64,000 nucleotides of DNA from Pseudomonas congelans. GTDB taxonomy: Bacteria > Pseudomonadota > Gammaproteobacteria > Pseudomonadales > Pseudomonadaceae. Under the pieces are notes generated by a model. It was not told the DNA's origin. It saw only the letters and a list, made by a program, of their open reading frames with translations, and did no database searches. Numbering within the stretch: the first letter of the stretch is position 1; each line of letters begins with the position of its first letter. Positions 54,610 through 63,373 of this stretch are shown one piece after another. The stretch is from assembly GCF_900103225.1 (NCBI RefSeq), contig NZ_FNJH01000001.1:1269533-1333532 (forward strand), read 5' to 3'. Made by a program: the position numbers and the translations under genes.

Positions 54610-56463
54610 ATGCTTCGCGCGTTTGAAAAATGGCTTGACCCCTTCCCGCCTGACGAAGTGCCGCCGCCACCTGACGGTCTGGCACGGTTTCTCTGGGCCT
54701 GCACACGAGGGGCACGCGGTTACATCCTCGCGTTTGCGCTGCTGTGTGCCGGTGTGTCGATTTACGAAGCCTGGCTGTTTTCCTTCCTCGGGCAGGTCGT
54801 GGACCTGCTGTCCACCTGGAAGGCTGGCGGCGATACGGCCGCGCAGGAAAGTAGCGTGCTGTGGGGCATTGGCCTGGTATTGCTGAGCAGCATCGTGCTG
54901 GTGGCATTGCGCACGATGGTGCAGCACCAGGTATTGGCGATCAACCTGCCCCTGCGGCTGCGTTGGGACTTCCATCGCTTGATGTTGCGGCAAAGCCTGT
55001 CTTTCTTCTCTGATGAGTTCTCCGGCCGCGTCACCACGAAGGTGATGCAGACAGCGCTGTCGGTGCGCGAGGTGCTGTTCACCATCGTCGAAATCGTCCT
55101 CGGCATCGGCGTCTACTTCATCGCGATCATTGCCCTGGCCGGCGGCTTCGATCTGAAACTGATGCTGCCTTTCCTTGGCTGGCTGATGCTGTTCGGCCTG
55201 GCCATGCTGTACTTCGTGCCACGCCTGGGCAAGGTCGGCCAGGAGCAGGCCAACGCGCGCTCATCGATGACCGGACGTGTCTCGGACGCGTACACCAATA
55301 TCACCACGGTAAAGCTGTTCTCCCACTCCAAGCGTGAAGCGCATTTCGCGCGCGCGGCGATGGAGGACTTCAAGCTCACCGGCCTGGCCCAGATGCGTCT
55401 GGTCAGCCAGTTCGAGATCGTCAATCAGGCACTGGTGGTCGCGCTGATCATGGGTGCAGGCGGTTACGCCCTGTGGCTGTGGCACCAGGGCCAGGTCGGC
55501 ACCGGTGCGGTCGCGGCGATCACCGCCATGGCGTTGCGCATCAATGGCATGTCGCACTGGATCATGTGGCAGATGACCTCGTTATTCGAGAACATCGGCA
55601 CCGTTCAGGACGGCATGGAAACCTTGACCCGCGGTCCTAAGGTTGAGGATGCACCGGACGCGAAGGCGTTGGTCACCAAAGGCGGCGCGGTCACCTTCGA
55701 TAACGTGAGCTTCAATTACAACGGCGAACGCCAAGTGCTCGATGCCCTGAGCCTGAGCATTCGCCCTGGTGAAAAAATCGGCCTGGTGGGTCGCTCCGGT
55801 GCTGGCAAATCCACGCTCATCAACCTGTTGCTGCGCTTCTATGACGTGGACAAAGGGTCGATCAGCATTGATGGGCAAGACATTGCGCACGTCACTCAAG
55901 ACAGCTTGCGCAGTGCCATCGGCATGGTCACGCAGGACACCTCGCTGCTGCACCGCTCCATTCGCGACAACATAGCCTACGGTCGCCCCGACGCGACCGA
56001 TGAACAAATCCGCAGCGCCGCAGCCAGTGCGCAGGCCGATGGCTTCATCAGCCAACTGAGTGACAAGCAAGGCCACAGTGGCTACGACACATTGGTGGGT
56101 GAGCGCGGTATCAAGCTGTCGGGCGGCCAGCGCCAACGCGTCGCCATCGCCCGGGTGATGCTCAAGAACGCCCCGATCCTGCTGCTCGACGAAGCCACCA
56201 GCGCGCTGGACTCGGAAGTCGAAGTGGCGATCCAGGAAAGCCTCGATGAAATGATGCAGGGCAAGACGGTGATTGCCATCGCCCACCGCCTGTCCACGAT
56301 TGCCGCCATGGACCGGCTGATTGTCATGGATGACGGCCGCATCATCGAGCAAGGCACACACGCCGAACTGCTCGGCAAAAACGGTACCTATGCGCGGCTG
56401 TGGCAGCACCAGAGCGGAGGGTTTCTCGGTGAGGACCAGGGTGTGGCCGAGGATATGGGATAG
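54610..56463 (+). CDS. ABC exporter half-transporter (fused membrane and ATPase domains)
   Basis: This 617-residue protein has an N-terminal membrane domain (~50-340, about six helices) and a C-terminal ATPase with Walker A GRSGAGKSTLINLLLRFYD, signature [16 protein letters not shown], Walker B ILLLDEATSALD and the switch His in IAIAHRLST. I chose the ATG at 54610 with GGAG upstream. MsbA/MdlB-like homodimers export lipids, peptides or drugs. It follows the TetR gene by 80 bp on the same strand and may share its transcript, although the substrate is unknown. Confidence 0.9.
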   Translation: MLRAFEKWLDPFPPDEVPPPPDGLARFLWACTRGARGYILAFALLCAGVSIYEAWLFSFLGQVVDLLSTWKAGGDTAAQESSVLWGIGLVLLSSIVLVALRTMVQHQVLAINLPLRLRWDFHRLMLRQSLSFFSDEFSGRVTTKVMQTALSVREVLFTIVEIVLGIGVYFIAIIALAGGFDLKLMLPFLGWLMLFGLAMLYFVPRLGKVGQEQANARSSMTGRVSDAYTNITTVKLFSHSKREAHFARAAMEDFKLTGLAQMRLVSQFEIVNQALVVALIMGAGGYALWLWHQGQVGTGAVAAITAMALRINGMSHWIMWQMTSLFENIGTVQDGMETLTRGPKVEDAPDAKALVTKGGAVTFDNVSFNYNGERQVLDALSLSIRPGEKIGLVGRSGAGKSTLINLLLRFYDVDKGSISIDGQDIAHVTQDSLRSAIGMVTQDTSLLHRSIRDNIAYGRPDATDEQIRSAAASAQADGFISQLSDKQGHSGYDTLVGERGIKLSGGQRQRVAIARVMLKNAPILLLDEATSALDSEVEVAIQESLDEMMQGKTVIAIAHRLSTIAAMDRLIVMDDGRIIEQGTHAELLGKNGTYARLWQHQSGGFLGEDQGVAEDMG

Positions 56464-56646
56464 GCATGCGGGCGTTAAAAATTGGCTCGTCACAGTGTCG
56501 GGAGTTTCAATAGGCAGTTAACGCCTGAAATGCGACATTTCGTCACTCGACATAATGCTGCCGCGTCGTCGCCCACCGACGCGACAGCCTAGCAACAACA
56601 AAATAAACAAATGCATTTTCAGTAAAAATACAATTATTCTTTGCCC

Positions 56647-57519
56647 ATGATCAAAGAACTGAAAACGTTTATTGCCGTGGCGAGAGAAGGCACGTTCGCT
56701 GCGGCGGGCAGCAAGATCGGGCTCACCCAGGCCGCTGTCAGTGCGCAGATGCAGCGCCTTGAAGCCGAACTGGGCGTCGAGCTGTTCGACCGAAAAGGAC
56801 GCTCAGCGCAGCTCAACCGCATGGGCCAGCAGGTGTTGCTGCAAGGTCAGGATCTGGTGCGCCAGTTCAGCAGCCTGGGCACTACTACGGTGGGGTTACC
56901 CGCCAGCGTGCTGGTGACCATCGGCGCCATCGCCTCCGTGCAACGCTCCTTTCTGCCGGAAGCGCTCGCCCGGTTTCATCAGCAATTCTCCGCGTGCAGG
57001 ACACGCGTCATTCCCGGTCTTTCCATGGACCTGGTCAATCAGGTGGACGCTGGCGAGATCGACATGGCGGCGATCATCCGCCCGCCCTTCTCACTGCAAA
57101 GCGACTTGCGCTGGACGACGCTGGTCCGTGAGCCCTATCGCCTTATCGTGCCTGCCGGCATGCCGGGAGATGACTGGGCCGAGCTGGTTTCGGCTCAGCC
57201 GTTCATTCGTTACGATCGATCGTCGTTTGGGGGTCGACAGGTTGACCGGTTCCTGCGCCAGACCCATGTCTCGCTGCGCGAAGTCTGCGAGCTCGATGAA
57301 CTGGATGCGATCATCAAACTGGTCGCCAACGGCGTCGGCGTCGCACTGGTTCCGGAAACTGCAACCCTGCAGACATGGCACGCCGGTGTGCGCTCGATCG
57401 ACTTGAAAGCGCATACGTTCCATCGCGATATCGGACTGGTACATCGCGCTCGCCGCAGCCTGACCGAACCGGTGAGCGCGCTGGTGCAACTGATCAACGA
57501 ACACGCGCTGACACGTTAG
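56647..57519 (+). CDS. LysR-family transcriptional regulator
   Basis: This 290-residue protein has an N-terminal helix-turn-helix (MIKELKTFIAVAREGTFAAAGSKIGLTQAAVSAQMQRLEAELGVELFDRKGR) and a type-2 periplasmic-binding-like effector domain (VLVTIGAIASVQRSFLPEAL). It is not divergent from any gene: the ABC exporter lies upstream on the same strand and the glyoxalase-like gene faces it. The target is unclear. The 183-bp gap before it is AT-rich just before the start (CAATTATTCTTTGCCC). Confidence 0.88.
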   Translation: MIKELKTFIAVAREGTFAAAGSKIGLTQAAVSAQMQRLEAELGVELFDRKGRSAQLNRMGQQVLLQGQDLVRQFSSLGTTTVGLPASVLVTIGAIASVQRSFLPEALARFHQQFSACRTRVIPGLSMDLVNQVDAGEIDMAAIIRPPFSLQSDLRWTTLVREPYRLIVPAGMPGDDWAELVSAQPFIRYDRSSFGGRQVDRFLRQTHVSLREVCELDELDAIIKLVANGVGVALVPETATLQTWHAGVRSIDLKAHTFHRDIGLVHRARRSLTEPVSALVQLINEHALTR

Positions 57520-57551
57520 CCTGGCGCACCATGACGTGCGCCAGGCTTTTT
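57518..57551. terminator. Terminator between the LysR gene and the VOC protein gene
   Basis: AGCCTGGCGCAC and GTGCGCCAGGCT form a perfect 12-bp stem around CATGAC, followed by TTTT. The stem begins inside the LysR stop codon. It can end both convergent transcripts. Confidence 0.9.
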
Positions 57552-57552
57552 A

Positions 57553-57978
57553 CTATTTTGCGAACAGCTGACTCATGTCCTTGAAGGCCTTGAACTCAAG
57601 CGCATTACCACAGGGATCGAAAAGGAACATGGTGGCCTGTTCACCCACCTGCCCCTTGAAGCGGATGTAGGGTTCGATGACGAACTCGGTGCCGAAGGAT
57701 TTCAGGCGCTCGGCCAGGGCCTCCCATTGGGCCCATTCCAGAATGATCCCGAAGTGCGGAACCGGCACGTCGTGACCGTCTACCGGGTTGCTGTGCACAC
57801 TCTCTTGAGAGGCGGTTTTCGGGTGTTCATGGATCACCAACTGGTGCCCGTAGAAATCGAAATCGACCCACTGGTCACTGGAACGCCCTTCGGAAAGACC
57901 GAATACCTCACCGTAGAAGGCACGTGTCGCGGCCAGGTCATAAACCGGGATTGCAAGGTGGAAAGGAGAAAGACTCAT
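57553..57978 (-). CDS. VOC-superfamily (glyoxalase/dioxygenase-like) protein
   Basis: This 141-residue protein has two beta-alpha-beta-beta-beta modules: one begins [23 protein letters not shown], and the other contains [19 protein letters not shown] and [15 protein letters not shown]. The His and Glu positions fit a metal site of dioxygenases or glyoxalases. I chose the ATG at 57978 with GGAG upstream. Candidate roles include glyoxalase, extradiol dioxygenase or antibiotic-resistance-type binding; no neighbour decides among these. Confidence 0.85.
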   Translation of the reverse strand: MSLSPFHLAIPVYDLAATRAFYGEVFGLSEGRSSDQWVDFDFYGHQLVIHEHPKTASQESVHSNPVDGHDVPVPHFGIILEWAQWEALAERLKSFGTEFVIEPYIRFKGQVGEQATMFLFDPCGNALEFKAFKDMSQLFAK

Positions 57979-58356
57979 CAGGACTCCGATTGCGGCTCTT
58001 GGTGGCGTATGGAGCCAAGCGGTGTGATCACTGCCCGGCGACTTCTTCAAGGTCCACTCATGCTAAAGCCGGGCGATACCAATAAAAATCAATATATATT
58101 TTCAAGATACACAAATTATTTTTGTGATAGCTGCCAATCTCAAACACCCGGCCATCTCACGAAGGCAGAACGATCCAGCCGTTGATCCCTACATTCGTCC
58201 CGACACAGATAATCAGGACGGCGCGACCGGCGAACTGGTTACGCAGTGCTTCGCCGGGAAAATGCCTGACTGACTTGAGCTTTTCTCGGTCAACCGGTTT
58301 TGAACGAGACATCTGCGGAGGCTGTTTTTGTGTGAGCAAATCCCGATAGAACTTAC
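57979..58356. other. Intergenic region between the VOC and NemR genes
   Basis: The region is about 380 bp with an AT-rich centre (58080-58135). CACAAA/TTTGTG forms a small hairpin at 58110-58126. It contains no supported gene. Confidence 0.4.
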
Positions 58357-58375
58357 TAGACGACTGGTCGGTTTA
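58357..58375 (+). promoter_or_regulatory. NemR-type operator upstream of nemR
   Basis: TAGACGACTGGTCGGTTTA shares TAGACGACTGGTC with the site before nemA. The right arm is less symmetric (GTCGGTTTA). It lies 20 bp before the nemR start, which fits autorepression. Confidence 0.65.
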
Positions 58376-58395
58376 CGTTTAGGATGCTCGGCATT

Positions 58396-58977
58396 ATGAA
58401 GAAACCAGCCCAGGACATGCGACAGCACATCATTGATGTGGCCCGGTCGCTCATGACGAACAAAGGCTATACAGCTGTTGGCCTCGCAGAAGTGTTAAGC
58501 ACGGCTGGCGTACCCAAAGGTTCGTTCTATTACTACTTCAAATCGAAGGAAGAATTCGGTCAGGCTCTGCTGGAAGAGTATTTTTCCGAGTACCTGGGCC
58601 GAGTCGACGCCCTCATGGCGCGCCCCGGAAGCGGCGCAGAGCGGTTACTGGCCTACTTCAACTATTGGATAGAAACCCAATGTACCGACCTTCCCGAAGG
58701 CAAGTGTCTGGTCGTCAAGCTGGGGGCGGAAGTCTGCGATCTGTCTGAAGACATGCGTGGCGTGCTCGAGGTCGGCACAGCAAAAATCATTAAGCGCCTG
58801 ACTGCCTGTGTAGACATGGGCGTCGCCGATGGCAGTATTCATCCCGAGGGCGATCATGAAGGATTCGCAGAGTCCCTCTATCAGCTCTGGCTTGGTGCCT
58901 CCCTTCTGGCAAAGGTTAACAAGTCCACCGAATCTTTTGATAAAGCACTGACCATGACCAAGCGCCTGCTGCGGTAG
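58396..58977 (+). CDS. nemR: NemR-like TetR repressor of electrophile response
   Basis: This 193-residue protein has an N-terminal helix-turn-helix (GYTAVGLAEVLSTAGVPKGSFYYYFKSKEEFG) and the block CLVVKLGAEVCDLSEDMR, which corresponds to the CLTVKLSAEVCDLSEDMR block I recall in E. coli NemR. C104 and C114 would be equivalent to its redox-sensing C106 and C116. In E. coli NemR is derepressed by N-ethylmaleimide, methylglyoxal and hypochlorous acid. An ATG four codons upstream (58384) is an alternative start. It precedes nemA, with a matching operator before each gene. Confidence 0.88.
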   Translation: MKKPAQDMRQHIIDVARSLMTNKGYTAVGLAEVLSTAGVPKGSFYYYFKSKEEFGQALLEEYFSEYLGRVDALMARPGSGAERLLAYFNYWIETQCTDLPEGKCLVVKLGAEVCDLSEDMRGVLEVGTAKIIKRLTACVDMGVADGSIHPEGDHEGFAESLYQLWLGASLLAKVNKSTESFDKALTMTKRLLR

Positions 58978-59003
58978 CAGGTGTCTTTTTTTTGGCCTCT
59001 AAA

Positions 59004-59020
59004 GTAGACGACTGGTCTAC
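59004..59020 (+). promoter_or_regulatory. NemR-type operator upstream of nemA
   Basis: GTAGACGACTGGTCTAC is a perfect 6-bp inverted repeat (GTAGAC/GTCTAC) around five bases, matching the TAGAC...GTCTA type of the NemR box. It lies just before the GGAG and ATG of nemA. Confidence 0.75.
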
Positions 59021-59035
59021 TATCTGGAGTATTTG

Positions 59036-60139
59036 ATGAATGACACTCGCAAAACCACCGACCTGTTCTCACCCGTCACCATGGGCTCCATGGCGCTGGC
59101 GAACCGTATTGTGATGGCACCGGTAACACGCAGCCGCTATGGCGAGGATGGTGTTCCCAATGAACTGCACGCCACTTACTACGCGCAACGCGCTACGGCA
59201 GGGCTGATCGTCGCCGAGGCGACAAACATTTCCGCGCAGGGTCGAGGCTATGCCGCGACCCCGGGAATCTGGAGTGACCAACAAGTCGCAGGCTGGCGGT
59301 CAGTGACCGACGCTGTGCATGCAGCAGGAGGCAAGATTGTCAGCCAGCTATGGCACGTGGGGCGATTTTCCAGTGTCGACCTGCAACCTAACGGCGAGGC
59401 ACCGGTAGCCCCCTCCGCCATCAAGGCTGAAGGCAATACCTACACCGCCGACGGTTTTGTACCTGTCTCCATGCCCCGCGCACTGGAAACCCGCGAAATT
59501 CCCGGCATTATCGAGCAATACAAACACGCTGCAGAGAACGCCAAAAGGGCCGGGTTTGATGGCGTTGAAGTTCATTCGGCCAACAGCTACCTGCTGGACC
59601 AGTTTCTGCGCGACTCCACCAATGAGCGCACCGACCAGTATGGCGGCTCGATAGAAAACCGCGCTCGCCTGACGCTGGAAGTCACCCAGGCCATCGTGGA
59701 TATCTGGGGCAGCGACCGAGTGGGTATTCGCTTGTCTCCGGTAACGCCCGATGCCGGTAATACCCCGCCCGACAGCAACGTCATGGGCCTTCATGGCTAC
59801 CTGATCCAGCAATTGAACACATTCAATCTGGCCTATCTGCACTTTGTCGAAGGCGCCACTGCCACCTCCCGCGAGGTGCCGGAAGGTGTCGACATGGATG
59901 CACTGAGCGCCCGGTTCAACGGTCCGTTCATTGGCAATAACAACTATGACCTGGAGATGGCGATCGAGCGTCGGGCGCAGGGCAAGATCGACGCGGTGGC
60001 TTTCGGCCGCCTGTTTATCTCCAACCCCGACCTGGTTGCGCGCCTGCGTCATGGTGCCGAGCTGACCATTGCACCGCGTGAGTCGTACTACGGCGGTGGG
60101 GCCAAAGGCTATATCGACTGGCCAATGGGTAACTACTAA
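59036..60139 (+). CDS. nemA: NemA-like old yellow enzyme (N-ethylmaleimide reductase)
   Basis: NemA is an FMN-dependent reductase of activated alkenes and nitro compounds. The 367-residue TIM-barrel protein has LFSPVTMGSMALANRIVMAPVTRSRY at the start, the catalytic His/Asn pair in VEVHSANSYLLDQFLRDSTNERTDQYGG and the late FIGNNNYDLEMAIERRAQGKIDAVAFGRLFISNPDL. I chose the ATG at 59036 with GGAG upstream. The nemR gene and operator before it support induction by electrophiles. Confidence 0.92.
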   Translation: MNDTRKTTDLFSPVTMGSMALANRIVMAPVTRSRYGEDGVPNELHATYYAQRATAGLIVAEATNISAQGRGYAATPGIWSDQQVAGWRSVTDAVHAAGGKIVSQLWHVGRFSSVDLQPNGEAPVAPSAIKAEGNTYTADGFVPVSMPRALETREIPGIIEQYKHAAENAKRAGFDGVEVHSANSYLLDQFLRDSTNERTDQYGGSIENRARLTLEVTQAIVDIWGSDRVGIRLSPVTPDAGNTPPDSNVMGLHGYLIQQLNTFNLAYLHFVEGATATSREVPEGVDMDALSARFNGPFIGNNNYDLEMAIERRAQGKIDAVAFGRLFISNPDLVARLRHGAELTIAPRESYYGGGAKGYIDWPMGNY

Positions 60140-60210
60140 GCCAGAGCCGGCTCCTCCCCTTCGGCAATTCCCACGATGCCGGAAATACCGCGACAACGGA
60201 AAAACACGAC

Positions 60211-60954
60211 ATGAATTATCTCGACAAGAAAACAGTAATCGTCACCGGCGCCTCATCGGGGATCGGCGCAGCAACAGCCAGAGCGCTAGCGGCATATGGT
60301 GCCAATGTCGTGGCTGCCGCACGCGACGAAGAAGGTCTGGTCGTTCTGGTCAGTGAACTACAGAGTTCCGGTTACAAGGCAGTGAGCTGCGTAACTGACG
60401 TAACCAGCGCTGACGAAACACAACGGATGGCACAGTTCGCCAATGACACCTACGGCTCTGTGGACATTCTGGTCAACAACGCAGGCCTGATGCTGTTCTC
60501 CAACTGGGTCGATCTCGCGACCCGGGACTGGCACGCGATGGTCGACGTCAATATCAAGGGCTACCTGAACGCCATAGCGGCAGTCCTGCCGTTCATGATC
60601 GAACAGAAGGCAGGTCAGATCCTGAACATGGATTCGGTCGCAGGTCATCAGGTCGGTTCGGCAGCGGGCGTTTACAGCGCTACCAAGTTCTTTGTCCAGG
60701 CGATGACCGAATCGATGCGCAAGGAACTGGGCGTGCAGCACGGTATCCGCGTCAGTACTGTCAGCCCCGGGGTAATCAACACCGGCTGGGCCGACAAGGT
60801 CACTGATCCCGAAAGCCGCAAGGCAGCCAAAGCGCTTAATGAGATCGCCATTGCGCCTGAGGATATCAGCCGCGCCGTGATCTACGCCCTCAATCAGCCA
60901 GCCAACGTAACCGTGAACGATCTGATCATTTCGCCAACCCGTCAGGACTGGTAA
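60211..60954 (+). CDS. Short-chain dehydrogenase/reductase
   Basis: This 247-residue classical SDR has the cofactor motif TGASSGIGAATARAL, NNAG (VNNAGLML) and the catalytic Ser/Tyr/Lys in DSVAGHQVGSAAGVYSATKF. Its preference for NADH or NADPH cannot be told reliably. It is 71 bp after nemA on the same strand with 62 bp to the next gene, so it is probably part of a reductive detoxification operon. Confidence 0.88.
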   Translation: MNYLDKKTVIVTGASSGIGAATARALAAYGANVVAAARDEEGLVVLVSELQSSGYKAVSCVTDVTSADETQRMAQFANDTYGSVDILVNNAGLMLFSNWVDLATRDWHAMVDVNIKGYLNAIAAVLPFMIEQKAGQILNMDSVAGHQVGSAAGVYSATKFFVQAMTESMRKELGVQHGIRVSTVSPGVINTGWADKVTDPESRKAAKALNEIAIAPEDISRAVIYALNQPANVTVNDLIISPTRQDW

Positions 60955-61016
60955 CCGGAGAGAAAATCCTGATTCACCCGCAAGGCAAACAGTTCCTAAT
61001 CCAGGAGTAACACCCC

Positions 61017-61403
61017 ATGAGCAAGAACATCAAAGCCGTCCCGACCAACGACTACAACGCAGTTATCGCAACGGCCAGCCGGTACGTGGAAGGCTTGCGT
61101 ACAGGCAGCGTTGCCACTATCGAGGAAGCGTTCCACAAAGATGCGGTGATGTATGGTTTCACCAATGGTCAACTGCTGGGTGGACCGATCAGTAACCTGT
61201 ACACCTTCGTCGAAACCCATGGTACCGCTCCAGACATCACAACGCGTCTGGATGTCCTTGCCATTACGCCCACCACGGCAGTGGTCCGGGTCGATATGGA
61301 AAAGGATGCTATTGGTGCGGACTACAACGACTACCTGACGCTGATCAAAATCGACGACAGCTGGAAAGTGATTGCCAAGGTCTACCATCAATTCGAAGGT
61401 TAA
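61017..61403 (+). CDS. NTF2-like (SnoaL/lumazine-binding-type) protein
   Basis: This 128-residue protein has the fold pattern of nuclear transport factor 2-like proteins: an N-terminal helix pair (YNAVIATASRYVEGLRTGSVATIEEAFH), then a beta-sheet (DAVMYGFTNGQLLGGPI and TAVVRVDMEKDAIGADYNDYLTLIKIDDSWKVIAKVYHQF). Such proteins often bind or isomerise small molecules. It lies between two oxidoreductase genes, so it may act on the same compounds. No signal peptide is visible. Confidence 0.82.
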   Translation: MSKNIKAVPTNDYNAVIATASRYVEGLRTGSVATIEEAFHKDAVMYGFTNGQLLGGPISNLYTFVETHGTAPDITTRLDVLAITPTTAVVRVDMEKDAIGADYNDYLTLIKIDDSWKVIAKVYHQFEG

Positions 61404-61463
61404 CGCGGCTGAATGCGTCGATATTGCTGAGCGTCGGCGCACGACCAAGCAGAGGAAGATTTC

Positions 61464-62120
61464 ATGTCAAAAGTTTTTGTCATCGGCGCAGCCGGAAAGG
61501 TCGGCCAGCGCCTTCTGAAAAACCTTGGCGGCGGCGCTCATGAAGTGATCGCACTGCACCGAAAAGAAGAACAGTCGGCGGCAATCAAAGCGACTGGCGC
61601 CATACCATTGTTCGGCAACCTCACCGAGCTGGATGCTTCTGGATTGGCCGCTGCGATGACAGGCAGCGATGTCGTGGTTTTCACCGCCGGGGCTGGCGGC
61701 GCAGGCATTGAGCTGACCAACGCCATTGATGGCAAGGGCCTGGAGGCCGCCGTTGCGGCCGCCGTGCTTGCCGGGGTCAGTCGCTTCCTGCTGGTGTCGG
61801 CATTTCCTGAAGCTGCACGCGGTACAGAAACCTCCGCTGGATTCGAGAATTACATGCGGGTGAAAAAACAGGCCGATGTGTATCTGGCTTCTTCCGGACT
61901 GGACTGGGTGATTCTCAGGCCGGGCACCCTGGTCGACCGCGCGGGCACCGGTGAGATCAGCGCAGGTCCGGCTATCGCATATGGCGAAATACCGCGCGAT
62001 GACGTAGCCGCTGTCCTGGCTGCACTGGTCGATCGAACCGGGATATCCCGACAGATCATCGAACTGACTCAGGGCGCAACGCCTGTCGACGTGGCGTTAC
62101 GCACGCTCAGCCGGCGCTGA
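61464..62120 (+). CDS. NAD(P)H-binding Rossmann protein (atypical SDR, YwnB-like)
   Basis: This 218-residue atypical SDR has an N-terminal GAAGKVGQRLLKNL cofactor motif and the middle segment VVFTAGAGGAGIELTNAIDGKGLEAAVAAA. There is no classical YxxxK where expected; YMRVKKQADVYLASSGLDWVILRPGTLVD is the usual signature of NAD-dependent sugar epimerase or flavin reductase-like relatives. It is the last gene of the nemA-led run. Confidence 0.85.
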   Translation: MSKVFVIGAAGKVGQRLLKNLGGGAHEVIALHRKEEQSAAIKATGAIPLFGNLTELDASGLAAAMTGSDVVVFTAGAGGAGIELTNAIDGKGLEAAVAAAVLAGVSRFLLVSAFPEAARGTETSAGFENYMRVKKQADVYLASSGLDWVILRPGTLVDRAGTGEISAGPAIAYGEIPRDDVAAVLAALVDRTGISRQIIELTQGATPVDVALRTLSRR

Positions 62121-62136
62121 TACTCGTCAGCAACGA

Positions 62137-63234
62137 CTAGACCAGCTCGCTGTCCTTGATATTGGCAATCGGCCCGAGAATGGCTGGATCGAAGTCGCGG
62201 GGTGCCGCGCCCTGACGCAGCAACTCTGGCAGGTCCGGATTGGCCAGCGCGCCCTTGCCGACCGCGATGATGTCCGCACCTTGGCGAAGCACCTGGTCGG
62301 CTTTTTCCGGGTCGTGCAGGCCGCCATTGGCGATCAGCGCAATATCCGGCGCGTAGCGACGGGCCAGTTCGACCAGGGTGGCTTTACTCTGGGCAAAAGC
62401 TGGCTGCCATGCTTCGTGTTCGGTCACATGGATGTAATCGACTCCGGCATCAGCCAGCGCAGCGAAAATGATTTCGGCATCGCGCTCGCCCCCCGCCCAT
62501 TTGTGCTGAAAGTCGTTGACCTTGCCTTGTGAAAGACGCACGCCAACCGGTGCCTGCCCGGCGACCTTTTTCACTGCGGCGATGACCTCGAGCGTCAGTC
62601 GCAGACGCTGTCCGACCTCACCGCCCCATTGATCGGTGCGCTGATTGCTGTAGTCGGTCAGGAACTGATCCAGCAGGTAGCCGTTCGCACCATGTATCTC
62701 GACACCGTCAAAGCCTGCAGTGCCGATAGCCAGTTGCGCAGCGTGGGCGAACCCTTCAATGGCCTCGGCAATGTCCTTGTCACTCATCGCCCGCGGAATC
62801 CGGTAGCTGCCCGCGCCGTAATAGAACGCCATCTGTTCGCCCTTGGGACGAATGGCCGAAGGACCCGCCGACTCGCTGATGAAGCGATTGGCCTGGCTGA
62901 GTGCGCCTGCGTGCATGATCTGCGCAATCATGACACTGCCATGGCGGTGCACAGCATCGGTCGTGGCACGCCAGGCCTGGGCCTGCTCTTCATCGGTGAG
63001 CCCCGGCTGGAAGCGGTAGCCCTGGGAAAAACTGCGATCGGTGTAGTTGCCCTCGGTGATGATCAGGCCGAAACCACCCTTGGCGAACCGCTCGTAATAG
63101 CGCGTCATGGCCTGCGTTGCACTGCCCTGCTCGTCTGCGCTCACGCGTGTCATGGGCGCCACCGCCAACCTGTTCTTCAGTTTCAGATGACCAATGTCGA
63201 ACGGGGCTGTAACGTGCTTGTTTGTCTCGCTCAT
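62137..63234 (-). CDS. NADH:flavin oxidoreductase / old yellow enzyme family
   Basis: This 365-residue TIM-barrel flavoprotein has LKLKNRLAVAPMTRVSADEQGSATQAM, the catalytic region VEIHGANGYLLDQFLTDYSNQRTDQWGG and the late IALIANGGLHDPEKADQVLRQGADIIAVGKGALANPDLP. It is of a subgroup different from NemA (it retains GADIIAVGKGALANPD) and probably reduces enones. It converges on the nemA run and is divergent from a LysR gene, so the LysR protein is its likely regulator. Confidence 0.9.
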   Translation of the reverse strand: MSETNKHVTAPFDIGHLKLKNRLAVAPMTRVSADEQGSATQAMTRYYERFAKGGFGLIITEGNYTDRSFSQGYRFQPGLTDEEQAQAWRATTDAVHRHGSVMIAQIMHAGALSQANRFISESAGPSAIRPKGEQMAFYYGAGSYRIPRAMSDKDIAEAIEGFAHAAQLAIGTAGFDGVEIHGANGYLLDQFLTDYSNQRTDQWGGEVGQRLRLTLEVIAAVKKVAGQAPVGVRLSQGKVNDFQHKWAGGERDAEIIFAALADAGVDYIHVTEHEAWQPAFAQSKATLVELARRYAPDIALIANGGLHDPEKADQVLRQGADIIAVGKGALANPDLPELLRQGAAPRDFDPAILGPIANIKDSELV

Positions 63235-63373
63235 ACTTCAAATCCTCGCTGTGCAGACCGGCTGCGAATGGCTCGCAGTCATTGACAGAACCTGCAGCAA
63301 CGGTAAGGGCTGGTGCAGCCCATTGGAACCCGGCCGTGCAGATAAGGCGCTTTAACGAAAATGGATAGAATCC

